From Blastococcus saxobsidens (GTDB lineage: Bacteria; Actinomycetota; Actinomycetes; Mycobacteriales; Geodermatophilaceae): a stretch of 64,000 nt of DNA. Shown here piece after piece: positions 27,880-36,613 of the stretch (its first letter is position 1; the number at the start of each line of letters is the position of its first letter). Made by a program: the position numbers and the translations under genes. Location: the NCBI RefSeq assembly GCF_010682065.1, contig NZ_JAAGWG010000012.1, positions 85,047 through 149,046 of the forward strand. The letters are read 5' to 3'. Below the pieces are notes generated by a model that did not search any database, had not been told where the DNA came from, and saw only the letters and a list, made by a program, of their open reading frames with translations.

Positions 27880-30564
27880 ATGACGAGCAAGAAGGCTCTG
27901 GGCATCGTCCTGACCTCGGCGGTCGTGGCCGGCTACGCCGGCGCGGCGGTCTGGTCGGCATGGGCCACCCCGCCGGTCCCGGTGGCCACCGACTTCGGCG
28001 CGGGCGACGGGCTCACCCGCTACGTGCTCACCGCCGACACGCAGTCGGCCGACCTGCTCGGCGCGCTCGAGGACGTCCCCGGCGTGGCCAGCGCGCAGTG
28101 GGTCGACACCGCCCGCGCCCTGGTCGCCGCCGACGGCGTGACCGCGGAGCGCCTGGCCGGCGTGCCGGGGGTCACCGACGTCGAGCTCTCGACGTCGGCA
28201 CCGCTGCTGGGCACCGTCACCGACCCCTTCTTCCCGCAGTACGGCTGGAACCTGGAGAACACCGGCCGCAACGCGACCGGGCAGGCCGCGGTGGCCGACG
28301 CCGACGTCGACGCCACCACCGGCTGGGACACCGGCACCGGCATCGGCCGGGTCGTCGCCGTCGTGGACTCCGGCTTCGACTCCGACCACCCCGAGCTGGC
28401 GGGCTCCCTGTGGACCAACCCCGACGAGTCGTGCGGCACCACCGACACCGACGGCAACGGCCTGGCCGGCGACTGCCACGGCTGGAACTTCTACGCGAAC
28501 AACGCCGACATCGACAACGGCAGCCTCGGCAGCCACGGCACCAGCGTCTCCGGCGTCGTGGGGGCGCGGGCGGACAACGGTCAGGGCTCGGCCGGCGTCG
28601 CGCCGGGGGTGTCGATCATGCCGCTGGTCGCGGGCGGCGGGAGCACCGTCGACATCTACCTGTGCGCCCGGGCCATCCGGTACGCCGTCGACCACGGGGC
28701 CGACGTCGTCAACGCCTCCTGGGGCGGCGCCTTCGGCGGCCACGCCCTCGAGACCCTCCGCTCGGCCATCGCCTACGCCGACGCCCACGGCGTCCTGGTC
28801 GTCGCCGCGGCCGGCAACGACGGCGGCAACCGCGACACGAACATCGTCTACCCGGCCAGCCTGCCGGAGCCGAACGTGGTGACCGTCGGCAGCTCGACCG
28901 CCGCCGACACGATCGCCGGCCACTCCGGCTACGGCGCGGCCTCGGTCGACCTCTTCGCCCCCGGCACCCGCGTCCCGGCGCCGTGGAACGACGGCGGCAT
29001 GCGGCTGGTCGACGGGACCTCCTTCGCCGCGCCGCACGTGGCGGCCGCGGTCGCCCTGTACCGGGCCGTCCGGCCGACGGCCACCGCCGCCGAGCTCAAG
29101 GCAGCGCTGCTGGCCGACGTCGACCCGGTCCCCGCCTTCGTCGGCAGGTCCGTCACCGGTGGCCGGCTCACGCTGAGCCGCCTGGGCGACGGCGGCAGCG
29201 ACCCGGTCCAGTACGCCTTCTCCTCGATGACCTCGCGGCCCGGCACGGTGCGCCCGGCGATCGGCCTCAGCACGCCGGGCAGCAGCGGGCAGTTCTCGGT
29301 CGACATCGGCCTGGGCATGGAGTCCGGGGGCGAGATCTGGGCCCTGGCGGACAAGGCCGTGACGCTCGACGGCGTCACGGTGCCGACGAACGACGAGGGC
29401 GACGCCCGCTTCGACCTGGGCTCCCGGACCGACTTCCGGGGGATCGGCCTCGCGCCGTCGGTGGACCTGGGCGACGGCCGCTACGTGCTCACCGTCCAGC
29501 TCCACCGCGACGGCGAGCCGATGGGGCGCATGCACGCCGCCCCGCTGCTGGTCTCCTCGCCGCGGCCGGCCCCCACCGGCCCGGCGCCGGCCGGCCCCAC
29601 CCCGGGCGGCACCACGCCGGGCAGCACCACCCCGACCGCGCCCGCCCCGCGGCCCGGGACGACCACGCCCACCATCCCCGACGGCAGCACGCCCGACGGC
29701 GGCAGCACTCCCGGTGGCTCCACCCCGACGAGCCCGGCACCCGGCACGCCGGCACCCGGCTCCCCGACGCCGGGCGCCCCGGCCCCGGGGTCCCCCGAGC
29801 CTGGCACCCCCACGCCGACCGCCCCGGCTCCCACGACGCCGGCACCGGCACCCGTCACCCCGGCGCCGGGCACGCCCGTGCCCGGCACCCCCGGGCCCGA
29901 CGGGCCCACGCCGGACGCCCCGGCGCCCGGCGGCACCGACCCGGGCACCCCGGACCCCGGAACCACCGGACCGGCCCCGTCCACGCCCGGCACCCCGCCG
30001 AGCAGCACCACCTACCCCGAGGTGGGCGCCTTCCGGATCACGTCGCTGAGCCCCAACCGGGTCGACACCGCCGGCGGCACGCTGGTGACCGTCACCGGGC
30101 GGGCGCTCCCCGCCGACCCGACGGTCCGCATCGGCGCCAGCGCCACGGCCACCGTGGTGCGCAGCACCGTCACCGAGCTGGTGGTCCGCGTGCCCGCCCG
30201 CACGGCAGGCACCTACGACGTGACCATCACCGCACGGGACGGCCGCGCCTCGGTGCTGAGCAACGCGCTCACGTACGCCGACGCGGTCGGCCCCGGGCCG
30301 GAGGGGACGACGCCGGACGGGTCCACCCCCGGCGGCAGCACCCCCGGCGGGTCCACTCCCGGCGGCAGCACCCCCGGCGGGTCCACTCCCGGCGGCAGCA
30401 CCCCCGGCGGGTCCACCCCCGGCGGCAGCACCCCGCCGGCCGCGGCCCCGGTGGTGCGCAGCGGGCCCGGTGGCGAGCGCCTGGTCCGGTCCGACCGGTT
30501 CTCCCGGCTCGGTTCCATCTGGTCGCTGAACTGCTCGGCCAGCTGCACCGGCGTCGCCATCTGA
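27880..30564 (+). CDS. Secreted subtilisin-like serine protease with IPT domain and Pro/Thr linkers
   Basis: An 894-residue exported protein. Residues 1-30 form a signal peptide or anchor. A propeptide-like segment runs to about 110. The S8 catalytic domain has Asp163 (V-V-D-S-G-F-D), His219 (S-H-G-T-S-V-S-G) and Ser381 (G-T-S-F-A-A-P-H-V). After a beta domain (~440-560) comes a ~140-residue Pro/Thr/Gly linker, then an IPT/TIG domain (~713-800) with [12 protein letters not shown] second linker of tandem G-S-T-P-G-G units and a short tail with two Cys residues (N-C-S-A-S-C-T-G-V) follow. It is probably cell-surface bound and degrades extracellular protein. Confidence 0.92.
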   Translation: MTSKKALGIVLTSAVVAGYAGAAVWSAWATPPVPVATDFGAGDGLTRYVLTADTQSADLLGALEDVPGVASAQWVDTARALVAADGVTAERLAGVPGVTDVELSTSAPLLGTVTDPFFPQYGWNLENTGRNATGQAAVADADVDATTGWDTGTGIGRVVAVVDSGFDSDHPELAGSLWTNPDESCGTTDTDGNGLAGDCHGWNFYANNADIDNGSLGSHGTSVSGVVGARADNGQGSAGVAPGVSIMPLVAGGGSTVDIYLCARAIRYAVDHGADVVNASWGGAFGGHALETLRSAIAYADAHGVLVVAAAGNDGGNRDTNIVYPASLPEPNVVTVGSSTAADTIAGHSGYGAASVDLFAPGTRVPAPWNDGGMRLVDGTSFAAPHVAAAVALYRAVRPTATAAELKAALLADVDPVPAFVGRSVTGGRLTLSRLGDGGSDPVQYAFSSMTSRPGTVRPAIGLSTPGSSGQFSVDIGLGMESGGEIWALADKAVTLDGVTVPTNDEGDARFDLGSRTDFRGIGLAPSVDLGDGRYVLTVQLHRDGEPMGRMHAAPLLVSSPRPAPTGPAPAGPTPGGTTPGSTTPTAPAPRPGTTTPTIPDGSTPDGGSTPGGSTPTSPAPGTPAPGSPTPGAPAPGSPEPGTPTPTAPAPTTPAPAPVTPAPGTPVPGTPGPDGPTPDAPAPGGTDPGTPDPGTTGPAPSTPGTPPSSTTYPEVGAFRITSLSPNRVDTAGGTLVTVTGRALPADPTVRIGASATATVVRSTVTELVVRVPARTAGTYDVTITARDGRASVLSNALTYADAVGPGPEGTTPDGSTPGGSTPGGSTPGGSTPGGSTPGGSTPGGSTPGGSTPPAAAPVVRSGPGGERLVRSDRFSRLGSIWSLNCSASCTGVAI
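30321..30434 (+). repeat. 30-bp tandem repeat inside the protease gene
   Basis: Three full 30-base units (30331-30360, 30361-30390, 30391-30420), a 10-base lead-in and a 14-base partial, differing only by rare C/T changes. Each unit encodes two G-S-T-P-G hexads. Near-identity at DNA level indicates recent expansion by slippage; the number of units may vary between strains. Confidence 0.9.
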
Positions 30565-30601
30565 GGCCCCTGCCCGCGCCCTCCCGGCGCGTCCCCTGAT
30601 C

Positions 30602-30644
30602 CACCGCGCCCCGTCGGGCTTCCCCATACGGACGGGGCGCGGTG
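30602..30644 (+). terminator. Terminator after the protease gene
   Basis: CACCGCGCCCCGTC (30602-30615) pairs perfectly with 30631-30644 around a 15-base loop, 38 bases after the stop. Confidence 0.7.
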
Positions 30645-30718
30645 TCGTCCGCCTCCGTTCCGATGCGGACCCCGCCTGCCGATGAAGGGGACGAGAACGG
30701 ACGAAACGAGGAACCCCT

Positions 30719-31297
30719 GTGCTCGACACCCGACCGGCCCCGCCGGTCTCCCGCGGCAACCGCGCCGCCGTCCGGCCGACGGGCCGCGAGCGGAGCTTCT
30801 CCGCCGACGAACTGATCGTCTCCAAGACCGATCCCCGCGGGATCATCACCTACGCCAACGACGTCTTCCTGCGGGTCAGCGGCTACCACCAGGACGACGT
30901 GCTGGGCCAGCCGCACAACATGATCCGGCACCCGGAGATGCCGCGGGCGGTCTTCAAGCTGCTCTGGGACACCCTCGGCGCGGGCGAGGAGGTCTTCGCC
31001 TACATCAACAACCTCGCCGTCGACGGTGGCCACTACTGGGTCCTCGCGCACGTGACGCCCTCGCGGACGGCCGACTGCCGCGTCGTGGGCTACCACTCCA
31101 ACCGCCGGAAGCCCTCCCCCGGCGCGATCGCGCGCATCCAGCCGCTCTACACGCGGCTGCTCGCCGAGGAGCGCCGCCACCCCAACGCCCGCGCGGCGGT
31201 GGAGGCCTCCTCCCGCCTGCTGGCCGCCCTGCTGGTCGAGCAGCAGCAGACGTACGAGGAGTTCGTCTGGTCGATCATCAACCGCGAGGAGCGCTGA
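30719..31297 (+). CDS. PAS-domain protein, Aer-like sensor half
   Basis: A 192-residue soluble protein. One PAS domain spans about residues 28-135: [27 protein letters not shown], then [11 protein letters not shown] and [16 protein letters not shown]. The last two segments closely resemble the Aer redox-sensing PAS, which holds FAD. A C-terminal helical region (~150-190) follows. There is no membrane anchor or signalling domain; the chemoreceptor gene one base downstream supplies the output. FAD binding is inference. The GTG at 30719 follows GAGGAA. Confidence 0.88.
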   Translation: MLDTRPAPPVSRGNRAAVRPTGRERSFSADELIVSKTDPRGIITYANDVFLRVSGYHQDDVLGQPHNMIRHPEMPRAVFKLLWDTLGAGEEVFAYINNLAVDGGHYWVLAHVTPSRTADCRVVGYHSNRRKPSPGAIARIQPLYTRLLAEERRHPNARAAVEASSRLLAALLVEQQQTYEEFVWSIINREER

Positions 31298-31298
31298 C

Positions 31299-32267
31299 AT
31301 GGGGATGCGATCCCGCAGGACCGAGCCGGGCCGCCGCTCCGACGCCGAGGAGCTGGCTGTCCACCGCGAGTTCGTGCGTCAGCTGACCGCGGCCTGCCGC
31401 GCCGCGTCGGTGGGCGACCTCGAGGCACGCAGCCGGCTGAGCGGCGTCGCGGAGACGATCCCCGAGCTCGTCGACCTGCACCACGCGCTCAACAACGTGC
31501 TGGACGTCTCCGACGCCTTCGTCCGGGAGTCCTCCGCCGCCCTGCACTCCGCCGCCGAGGGAAGGTTCCACCGCACGCTGCTGACGACCGGCCTGCAGGG
31601 TTCGTTCCGCTACAGCGCCACCGTCATCAACGACGCCCGCGCGGCCATGCAGGAGACCGACGGGCGGGTGGCCGAGGCGCAGACCAGCCGGCTGCGGCTG
31701 GCCGACGAGTTCGAGTCGGTCGTGCTCTCCATGTCCGAGCAGGTGGCGACGGCGGCGACCGAGCTCAGCGCCTCGGCGTCCGGGCTGACCGCCGCCGCGT
31801 CCGCCGCCAGCACCGAGGTCGGCGCCGCGCGGGAGACGATCACCTCGCTCACCCGGTCCTCGGCCGAGATCAAGGAGATCATCGCGCTGATCGACTCCGT
31901 GGCGGCCCAGACGCGGCTGCTGGCGCTCAACGCCACCATCGAGGCCGCCCGCGCCGGGGAGGCGGGGAAGGGCTTCGCGGTCGTGGCCTCCGAGGTCAAG
32001 GACCTCGCCGACCAGACCGGCCGGGCGACCGAGCGGGTCACCGCTCAGGTGGAGCAGATCCGGCAGGCCTCGGAGAACGTCGCCGAGGTCATGAGCAGCG
32101 TGGGCGGGACCGTCGGCGAGATGAACGGCCTGGTCGACGGGATCGCCGCGGCCGTCGACGGCTCGGCGTCGCTGAACACCGGGTACGACGACGTCACGGG
32201 GCTGTCGCAGATGGCGGAGAAGCTCCGGTCGGAGGCCACCGGGTTCCTGGTCGAGATGCGCCGCTGA
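31299..32267 (+). CDS. Soluble methyl-accepting chemotaxis-type protein
   Basis: A 322-residue protein with no membrane segment or sensor domain of its own. Residues ~1-130 are helical ([24 protein letters not shown]). Residues ~145-320 are a short MCP signalling hairpin with the conserved tip [20 protein letters not shown]. It starts one base after the PAS gene, so the two together look like a split Aer receptor. No cheA or cheW is in the window. The tip motif is intact, so coupling to CheA is possible. It ends 53 bp before tRNA-Gly. Confidence 0.88.
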   Translation: MGMRSRRTEPGRRSDAEELAVHREFVRQLTAACRAASVGDLEARSRLSGVAETIPELVDLHHALNNVLDVSDAFVRESSAALHSAAEGRFHRTLLTTGLQGSFRYSATVINDARAAMQETDGRVAEAQTSRLRLADEFESVVLSMSEQVATAATELSASASGLTAAASAASTEVGAARETITSLTRSSAEIKEIIALIDSVAAQTRLLALNATIEAARAGEAGKGFAVVASEVKDLADQTGRATERVTAQVEQIRQASENVAEVMSSVGGTVGEMNGLVDGIAAAVDGSASLNTGYDDVTGLSQMAEKLRSEATGFLVEMRR

Positions 32268-32319
32268 TCAGGGGCGGCTGCCACGGCGGCGGGGCCAGGA
32301 GGTAGTCTCGTCGCCGTCC

Positions 32320-32393
32320 GCGGGTGTAGTTCAATGGTAGAACATCAGCTTCCCAAGCTGACAGTGCGAGTTCGATTCTCGTCACCCGCTCCA
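32320..32393 (+). tRNA. tRNA-Gly (anticodon CCC)
   Basis: The cloverleaf folds fully: acceptor GCGGGTG (32320-32326) with CACCCGC (32383-32389), D arm, anticodon stem TCAGC/GCTGA around loop TTCCCAA (anticodon CCC), T arm with TTCGATT loop, discriminator T and an encoded CCA at 32391-32393. Its 3' part from 32344 is the attachment-site repeat of the integrated element and is supplied by the element itself. Confidence 0.95.
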
Positions 32394-32394
32394 C
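32344..32394 (+). other. attL of the integrated element
   Basis: These 51 bases, from the anticodon stem of tRNA-Gly to one base past the CCA, are identical to 47339-47389. The bases just outside differ on both sides (C versus G before, G versus C after), which defines the ends of the repeat. Confidence 0.95.
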
Positions 32395-32779
32395 GGAAAA
32401 GCGCAGTTCAAGGGGCTTATTGGCTCCTCTCGGTGGGGCCGGTGGATCGTCTAATTGACCCCCTACAGCCCCCCATAACCCCCTGTTTTCCGTCCCGTAG
32501 GTCATGGATAGGTCACGCCGAGAGATGGATGCGGGCAGGTGAGCCCCTCGTCCGACGGCGCATGACGAGCGCGCGACCCAACATCGGTCACACCGCCCCC
32601 TACCGGCAGACCTTCATGAGGCGTCACGTGTGCTCCGCCGGTCGAGGCGATAGTGGACGGCGATAGGCCCTGACCAGCCCACGGATAGCGCCTATCGGAC
32701 CGGATCGATCCGTTCGTCCGCGCCGCGCTGACCTTCTGCTCGACGGGCCTGGGTCCTTGTCCGGACGCAGCGGCCGAGC
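32395..32779. other. Non-coding left end of the element with GATAG repeats
   Basis: No gene can be supported in these 385 bases. Two direct GGCGATAG copies (32646-32653, 32659-32666) are followed by the dyad GATAG-CGC-CTATC (32684-32696), giving four GATAG words in 51 bases. Such clusters next to an att site can be integrase-arm or excisionase sites, or part of a transfer origin. This is inference. Confidence 0.4.
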
Positions 32780-33562
32780 TCAGGCCGGCACGGCCGCCGC
32801 GGTCAGGGTGAGCCGCATGCTGCCTCGCCCGTCGGGCTCGGTCACCTGCACCGGTTCGGCGATCAGCCGCAGGTTCAGCTGCGCCAGGCCGCTCTCCAAG
32901 GCAGCACGCGCCCGGCCGAGGATTCGACGCCGTCCGTCCGCGGGTTCCCATTCGCTCTCGGGCACTTCCAGCGCGACGGAGATCGTCTGCCGCAGCGGCT
33001 CGCGGTGCGCGGTCCGGCGGCCACCACGCCGGCGGCGATGCCGTCCCGTCGTCGCCGGTTGCCGGCTGCCTCGAACACCGGCCACCAGCGCCGCGCCGCC
33101 GAGGAGGAAGGCCAGTGCCGCGAAGGCGCCACCGGACAGCAGCTGGCCGAGGAAGGGGATGACCACGAGCGAGCGGCCGAAGTCGGCGTCCCGCGTGGAC
33201 ACCCGCCACGGGTCGGCCATGGGGTTGGCGTCGCCTTTGGTGACCATGTAGGGCGCACCCTCGCTGGAGCCGAGCTCCGCGATCCGGTGCAGGATCGGGC
33301 GGTCGTCGGACACCGTGAACGGCGCCGGCGGACGGAACACCACCACATCACCGACGGCGACGTCCTCCCCCGCCACGGGGAGCGCGAGCACCAGCGAGCC
33401 GGTGGGTGCGTAGGGGGTCATCGAGCCGGTGAGCACGGGCAGGAACCGGACGCCTTGCAGGCCGGCCACGCCGACAGCGGCGAGCAACGCGATCACCAGC
33501 GCCAGGCCGAGGAGTCCGCCCGCGCGCGCGGCGACGCGTGAGGACTTGGCGGTCGTGGTCAT
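32780..33562 (-). CDS. Signal peptidase I, SipW type
   Basis: A 260-residue membrane protease of the archaeal/ER-like branch. The first helix is L-L-G-L-A-L-V-I-A-L-L-A-A-V-G-V-A-G-L. The catalytic Ser lies in V-L-T-G-S-M-T-P, the His that replaces the usual Lys in I-L-H-R-I-A-E-L, and the Asp in K-G-D-A-N-P-M-A-D-P. A second helix (F-A-A-L-A-F-L-L-G-G-A-A-L-V-A) is followed by a ~90-residue basic C-terminal extension, unusual in length. It should cleave the two alternate-signal proteins encoded upstream in the same operon. The ATG overlaps the preceding stop (ATGA). Confidence 0.9.
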   Translation of the reverse strand: MTTTAKSSRVAARAGGLLGLALVIALLAAVGVAGLQGVRFLPVLTGSMTPYAPTGSLVLALPVAGEDVAVGDVVVFRPPAPFTVSDDRPILHRIAELGSSEGAPYMVTKGDANPMADPWRVSTRDADFGRSLVVIPFLGQLLSGGAFAALAFLLGGAALVAGVRGSRQPATTGRHRRRRGGRRTAHREPLRQTISVALEVPESEWEPADGRRRILGRARAALESGLAQLNLRLIAEPVQVTEPDGRGSMRLTLTAAAVPA

Positions 33563-34221
33563 GAGAACGTCCGTTCCTGCGGTCCCCGGAAAGCCGGGGT
33601 GTTCGCGACGAGTGCCGCACCGCCCGCCACGCCGGTGAAGACCACCTTGAAGTAGACGGCCTTGCCGACGTCGATCTGCGTGGGCGTGGTGTAGGTGACG
33701 GTGCCGCCGGCGAGCAGCGCCCCGCCCCCGACGAGGGTGTTGGTGCCGGGGCAGACACCGTTTCGCCACGGCTCCGAGCACACGTTGACCATGCCGGTGC
33801 CGACCACGGTGAGCAGACTCGCCGTCACGGACAACGTGCCCGGCATCGAGGAGTCGTTCACCAGCTCGGCGTAGCCGATGCTGTCGACGACCAGCGCGCC
33901 GACCTGGAACCGCGTGCCGGCGTTGGTGACGGCGCCGTTGGTGCCGACCTTGACGAAGATGCTGGAGGCCTTGGCCTCCGTCACCTGCGCTGCCTTGACG
34001 GTGGTCCCTGACCACGCGGCGGTGACGCCGGCGGCAGCCGGGGCACCGAGCCCGGCTCCAGCGGCCTGGCCGACGAACAGGCCCGCCACCACGCCGAGGG
34101 CGACCGCTGACGGCGTGACCATCGACGCGACGAGGCGTCGGAGGCGAGGACGAGCCGTCCGCGACGGTCGCCCCCCGTCGAGGGGGCGACCACCGCGGTG
34201 GCGAGGGAGCGGGCCTGTCAT
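33559..34221 (-). CDS. Alternate-type signal peptide secreted protein (TasA/camelysin-like), second
   Basis: A 220-residue exported protein. After an Arg-rich start (R-P-R-L-R-R-L-V-A-S), the hydrophobic stretch V-A-L-G-V-V-A-G-L-F-V-G-Q-A-A-G-A-G-L-G fits a SipW-type leader. The mature part is beta-rich, with V-G-A-L-V-V-D-S-I-G-Y-A-E-L-V-N-D-S-S, T-L-S-V-T-A-S-L and K-A-V-Y-F-K-V-V-F-T-G-V, resembling the TasA/camelysin jelly-roll type in which short repeated strands polymerise. It has two Cys residues about nine apart (N-V-C-S-E ... G-V-C-P-G). Function inferred: surface fibre or matrix subunit. It overlaps the signal peptidase gene by four bases. Confidence 0.75.
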   Translation of the reverse strand: MTGPLPRHRGGRPLDGGRPSRTARPRLRRLVASMVTPSAVALGVVAGLFVGQAAGAGLGAPAAAGVTAAWSGTTVKAAQVTEAKASSIFVKVGTNGAVTNAGTRFQVGALVVDSIGYAELVNDSSMPGTLSVTASLLTVVGTGMVNVCSEPWRNGVCPGTNTLVGGGALLAGGTVTYTTPTQIDVGKAVYFKVVFTGVAGGAALVANTPAFRGPQERTFS

Positions 34222-34232
34222 CGGAGGACCCG

Positions 34233-34895
34233 TCAGCCGGCGGTGCGGTCGGTGCCGCCCACCACGGTCCCGGTGACGCCGATCGCGATCGAGCCCGTCT
34301 TGCCCTTCAGGGTCGCCGGCGCGCCGCTGGAAAACGTGAACATGTACCGGACGTGCTGGGCGTTGGCCGCTCCCGAGCCGATGGAGCCGTGGTTCACCGC
34401 GACCGGCACGCCCGCGGCAGGGGTGGCCGGGCCCGCGAGCGGCTTCGTGGTGCCGGTGCAGGTGCTCACGCCCGCGACGGTCGTCCACGCGACAGAGCAC
34501 GAGGTCGCCTCGACAGCAAGCTGGCCGGCCAGGTCGCCGGTCACGGTCACGGTGCCGGTGAAGTTGCTCGCCTGCGAGCCGTCGTTCTGCACGTCGACGT
34601 AGCGGTAGAACCAGTCGGCGGGCAGCAGGTTCGACACGCCCGTCGTGAAGATGCCGCCGTTGGCGTCGAGGAGCTGCGCGCTGCCCGTGCCGGCCGACAG
34701 GGTCCCCGACGTCACGTTGGCCGTCGCGTCCCAGCTGGAGAAGGCGCCGGCGCTCACCAGCGTCGCACCGCCCGCGGCGAGGGCGAGGGCGGCGATCCGG
34801 CGACGGCGGGGCCGCGGCTCCTGCTCCTCGCTGACGAACCGGTGGACAACAACGTCGATGGCCGGCTCGGCCGGGTTCTGCGTGGTGGTGATCAT
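34233..34895 (-). CDS. Alternate-type signal peptide secreted protein (TasA/camelysin-like), first
   Basis: A 220-residue exported protein and the first gene of the cassette. The leader is typical of SipW substrates: R-R-R-R-I-A-A-L-A-L-A-A-G-G-A-T-L-V-S-A-G-A-F-S-S-W-D-A (here broken as one run of Arg, one of Ala/Leu, then F-S-S-W-D), followed by V-T-S-G-T-L-S-A-G-T. The mature part is Thr/Val/Gly-rich beta sequence: F-T-G-T-V-T-V-T-G-D and G-S-I-A-I-G-V-T-G-T-V-V. Two Cys residues lie near the middle (S-C-S-V-A, S-T-C-T-G). Start at ATG 34895 chosen; ATG 34925 is an alternative. It lies 11 bp before the second substrate. Confidence 0.78.
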   Translation of the reverse strand: MITTTQNPAEPAIDVVVHRFVSEEQEPRPRRRRIAALALAAGGATLVSAGAFSSWDATANVTSGTLSAGTGSAQLLDANGGIFTTGVSNLLPADWFYRYVDVQNDGSQASNFTGTVTVTGDLAGQLAVEATSCSVAWTTVAGVSTCTGTTKPLAGPATPAAGVPVAVNHGSIGSGAANAQHVRYMFTFSSGAPATLKGKTGSIAIGVTGTVVGGTDRTAG

Positions 34896-35013
34896 GACCA
34901 GGTATCCGTTCCTGTCTCGCGCCATCCGAGGCGATCTTGATCCGGAACCGGATGGTTCCCTCGCCAGCAGTGACGGTTGTACGACTGACTTGCTGAACAT
35001 CGGCTCAAGAGAA

Positions 35014-35031
35014 CTCCCTCTTAAGAGGGAG
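35014..35031 (-). promoter_or_regulatory. 18-bp perfect palindrome upstream of the SipW cassette
   Basis: CTCCCTCTTAAGAGGGAG is a perfect palindrome centred on TTAA, about 120-136 bases upstream of the first secreted-protein gene. It stands out from the GC-rich surroundings. Its length and centre suit a dimeric repressor. No regulator gene is next to it. The remaining sequence from 34896 to the insertion element at 35279 shows no gene. Confidence 0.55.
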
Positions 35032-35371
35032 AAGTGCACTTTCCGGTTTGCGGCCGCATCGGCTGGAAATAGCGAATGGTTTCTTGATGTAGCGCACGCC
35101 AGTCGCTCCTGCGCGACCGCTCCCGCCGGTTCCGGGAGCACACTCATCGCTGAGTTGGACCTGCTATGGCGCGGCCTGATTGCCCGACGGCGGCACCGGC
35201 GCCCTGGTGCCCGCGACCGACACGGGCCGGTACGCCGACACCACGCGCGGCTCTTGGGTCGACCGGATGAGTGCGCGCTGTCGACGACGCCTGAAAACTG
35301 ACCCCCTCGCGACGCTCGAAAACTGACCCCCTCCCGAGACCCTGGCTCGAGCCGAGCCGGGGAGGGACGAG

Positions 35372-36613
35372 GTGTTGTCCGTGGAGGATTGGGCGGAGAT
35401 CCGCCGGCTGCATCGGGCCGAAGGCATCCCGATCAAGCAGATCGCCCGAGTGCTGGGCGTCTCGCGAAACACGGTGCGGTCGGCGCTGCGGGCCGACGGG
35501 CCACCGAAGTACGAGCGAGCCGAACGGGCGTCGATCGTCGATGAGGCCGAGCCACGGGTCCGGGAACTGCTGCAGGCGTTCCCGACGATGCCGGCCACGG
35601 TGATCGCCGAACGGATCGGCTGGACCCGGTCGATGACCGTACTGAAGAAGCGGGTGGCCGAGCTGCGGCCGGTCTATCTGCCGCCGGATCCGGCGTCCCG
35701 AACGGCGTATGTGGCCGGCGAGATCGCCCAGTTCGACCTGTGGTTCCCACCCATCACGCTGCCGGTCGGCCATGGTCAGACCCGCACCGCCAAGCAGTTG
35801 CCGGTGCTGACGATGGTCTGCGGCTACTCCCGCTGGGCGGCCGGAGTGCTGATCCCCTCCCGCGCCGCGGAGGACCTGTTCGCCGGCTGGTGGCAGCTGA
35901 TCGCCTCGCTTGGAGCAGTGCCGCGGGCGCTGGTCTGGGACGGCGAGGGCGCGGTCGGCCGCTGGCGCGGCGGCCGCAGCGAGCTCACCGCCGACTGCCA
36001 GGGCTTCCGCGGCACCCTGGCCACGAAGGTGCTGATCTGCCGGCCGGCCGACCCTGAAGCCAAAGGCCTGGTCGAGCGGCTGCACGACTATCTGGAGCGC
36101 TCGTTCCTGCCGGGAAGGACGTTCACCGGCCCGGCCGACTTCAACGCCCAACTGGCCGCCTGGCTGCGGCTGGTGAACACCCGTCCCCGGCGGGCGCTGG
36201 GATGCGCGCCGACCGAGCGGATCGCCGCCGATCTGGAGCGGATGCTGCCGCTGCCGCCGGTCGCTCCGGCCACCGGCTGGCGCAGCAGCACGCGCCTGGC
36301 CCGGGACCACTACGTGCGCCTCGATGGCAACGACTACTCGGTCCATCCGGCGGTGATCGGCCGGCGGGTCGAGGTGCTCGCCGACCTGGCGCGGGTGCGG
36401 GTGGCCTGCGACGGGCGGGTGGTGGCCGACCACGAGCGGATCTGGGCCAAGCATCAGACGATCTCGGCCGACGAGCACGTCACCGCGGCGAAGGCGTTGC
36501 GCGCCGCCCGGATCGGGCTGCTCCGCCCGGCGCCGGTCAGCGAGGAAGTCCAGATCCGGCCGCTGAGCGACTACGACACCGCCCTCGGCCTCACCGACGG
36601 GGGCGTGGCATGA
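35372..36613 (+). CDS. istA: IS21-family transposase IstA
   Basis: A 413-residue transposase. The N-terminal helix-turn-helix (I-P-I-K-Q-I-A-R-V-L-G-V-S-R-N-T-V-R) recognises the ends. The DDE core has the first Asp in Q-F-D-L-W-F, the second in L-V-W-D-G-E-G, and the Glu in P-E-A-K-G-L-V-E-R-L-H-D-Y-L-E-R-S-F. The C-terminal Mu-type domain contains V-R-L-D-G-N-D-Y-S-V-H-P. Length is at the short end for IS21 but all catalytic motifs are present. The stop overlaps istB by four bases. Confidence 0.94.
   Translation: MLSVEDWAEIRRLHRAEGIPIKQIARVLGVSRNTVRSALRADGPPKYERAERASIVDEAEPRVRELLQAFPTMPATVIAERIGWTRSMTVLKKRVAELRPVYLPPDPASRTAYVAGEIAQFDLWFPPITLPVGHGQTRTAKQLPVLTMVCGYSRWAAGVLIPSRAAEDLFAGWWQLIASLGAVPRALVWDGEGAVGRWRGGRSELTADCQGFRGTLATKVLICRPADPEAKGLVERLHDYLERSFLPGRTFTGPADFNAQLAAWLRLVNTRPRRALGCAPTERIAADLERMLPLPPVAPATGWRSSTRLARDHYVRLDGNDYSVHPAVIGRRVEVLADLARVRVACDGRVVADHERIWAKHQTISADEHVTAAKALRAARIGLLRPAPVSEEVQIRPLSDYDTALGLTDGGVA

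Noticed and set aside
30321..30434. A CRISPR-like array
   Set aside because: The 30-base units are directly adjacent with no spacers and encode in-frame G-S-T-P-G repeats of the protease.
27763..30849. A 1028-residue minus-strand frame
   Set aside because: It is antisense to the subtilase, whose catalytic triad is intact. The composition is Arg/Gly-rich shadow sequence.
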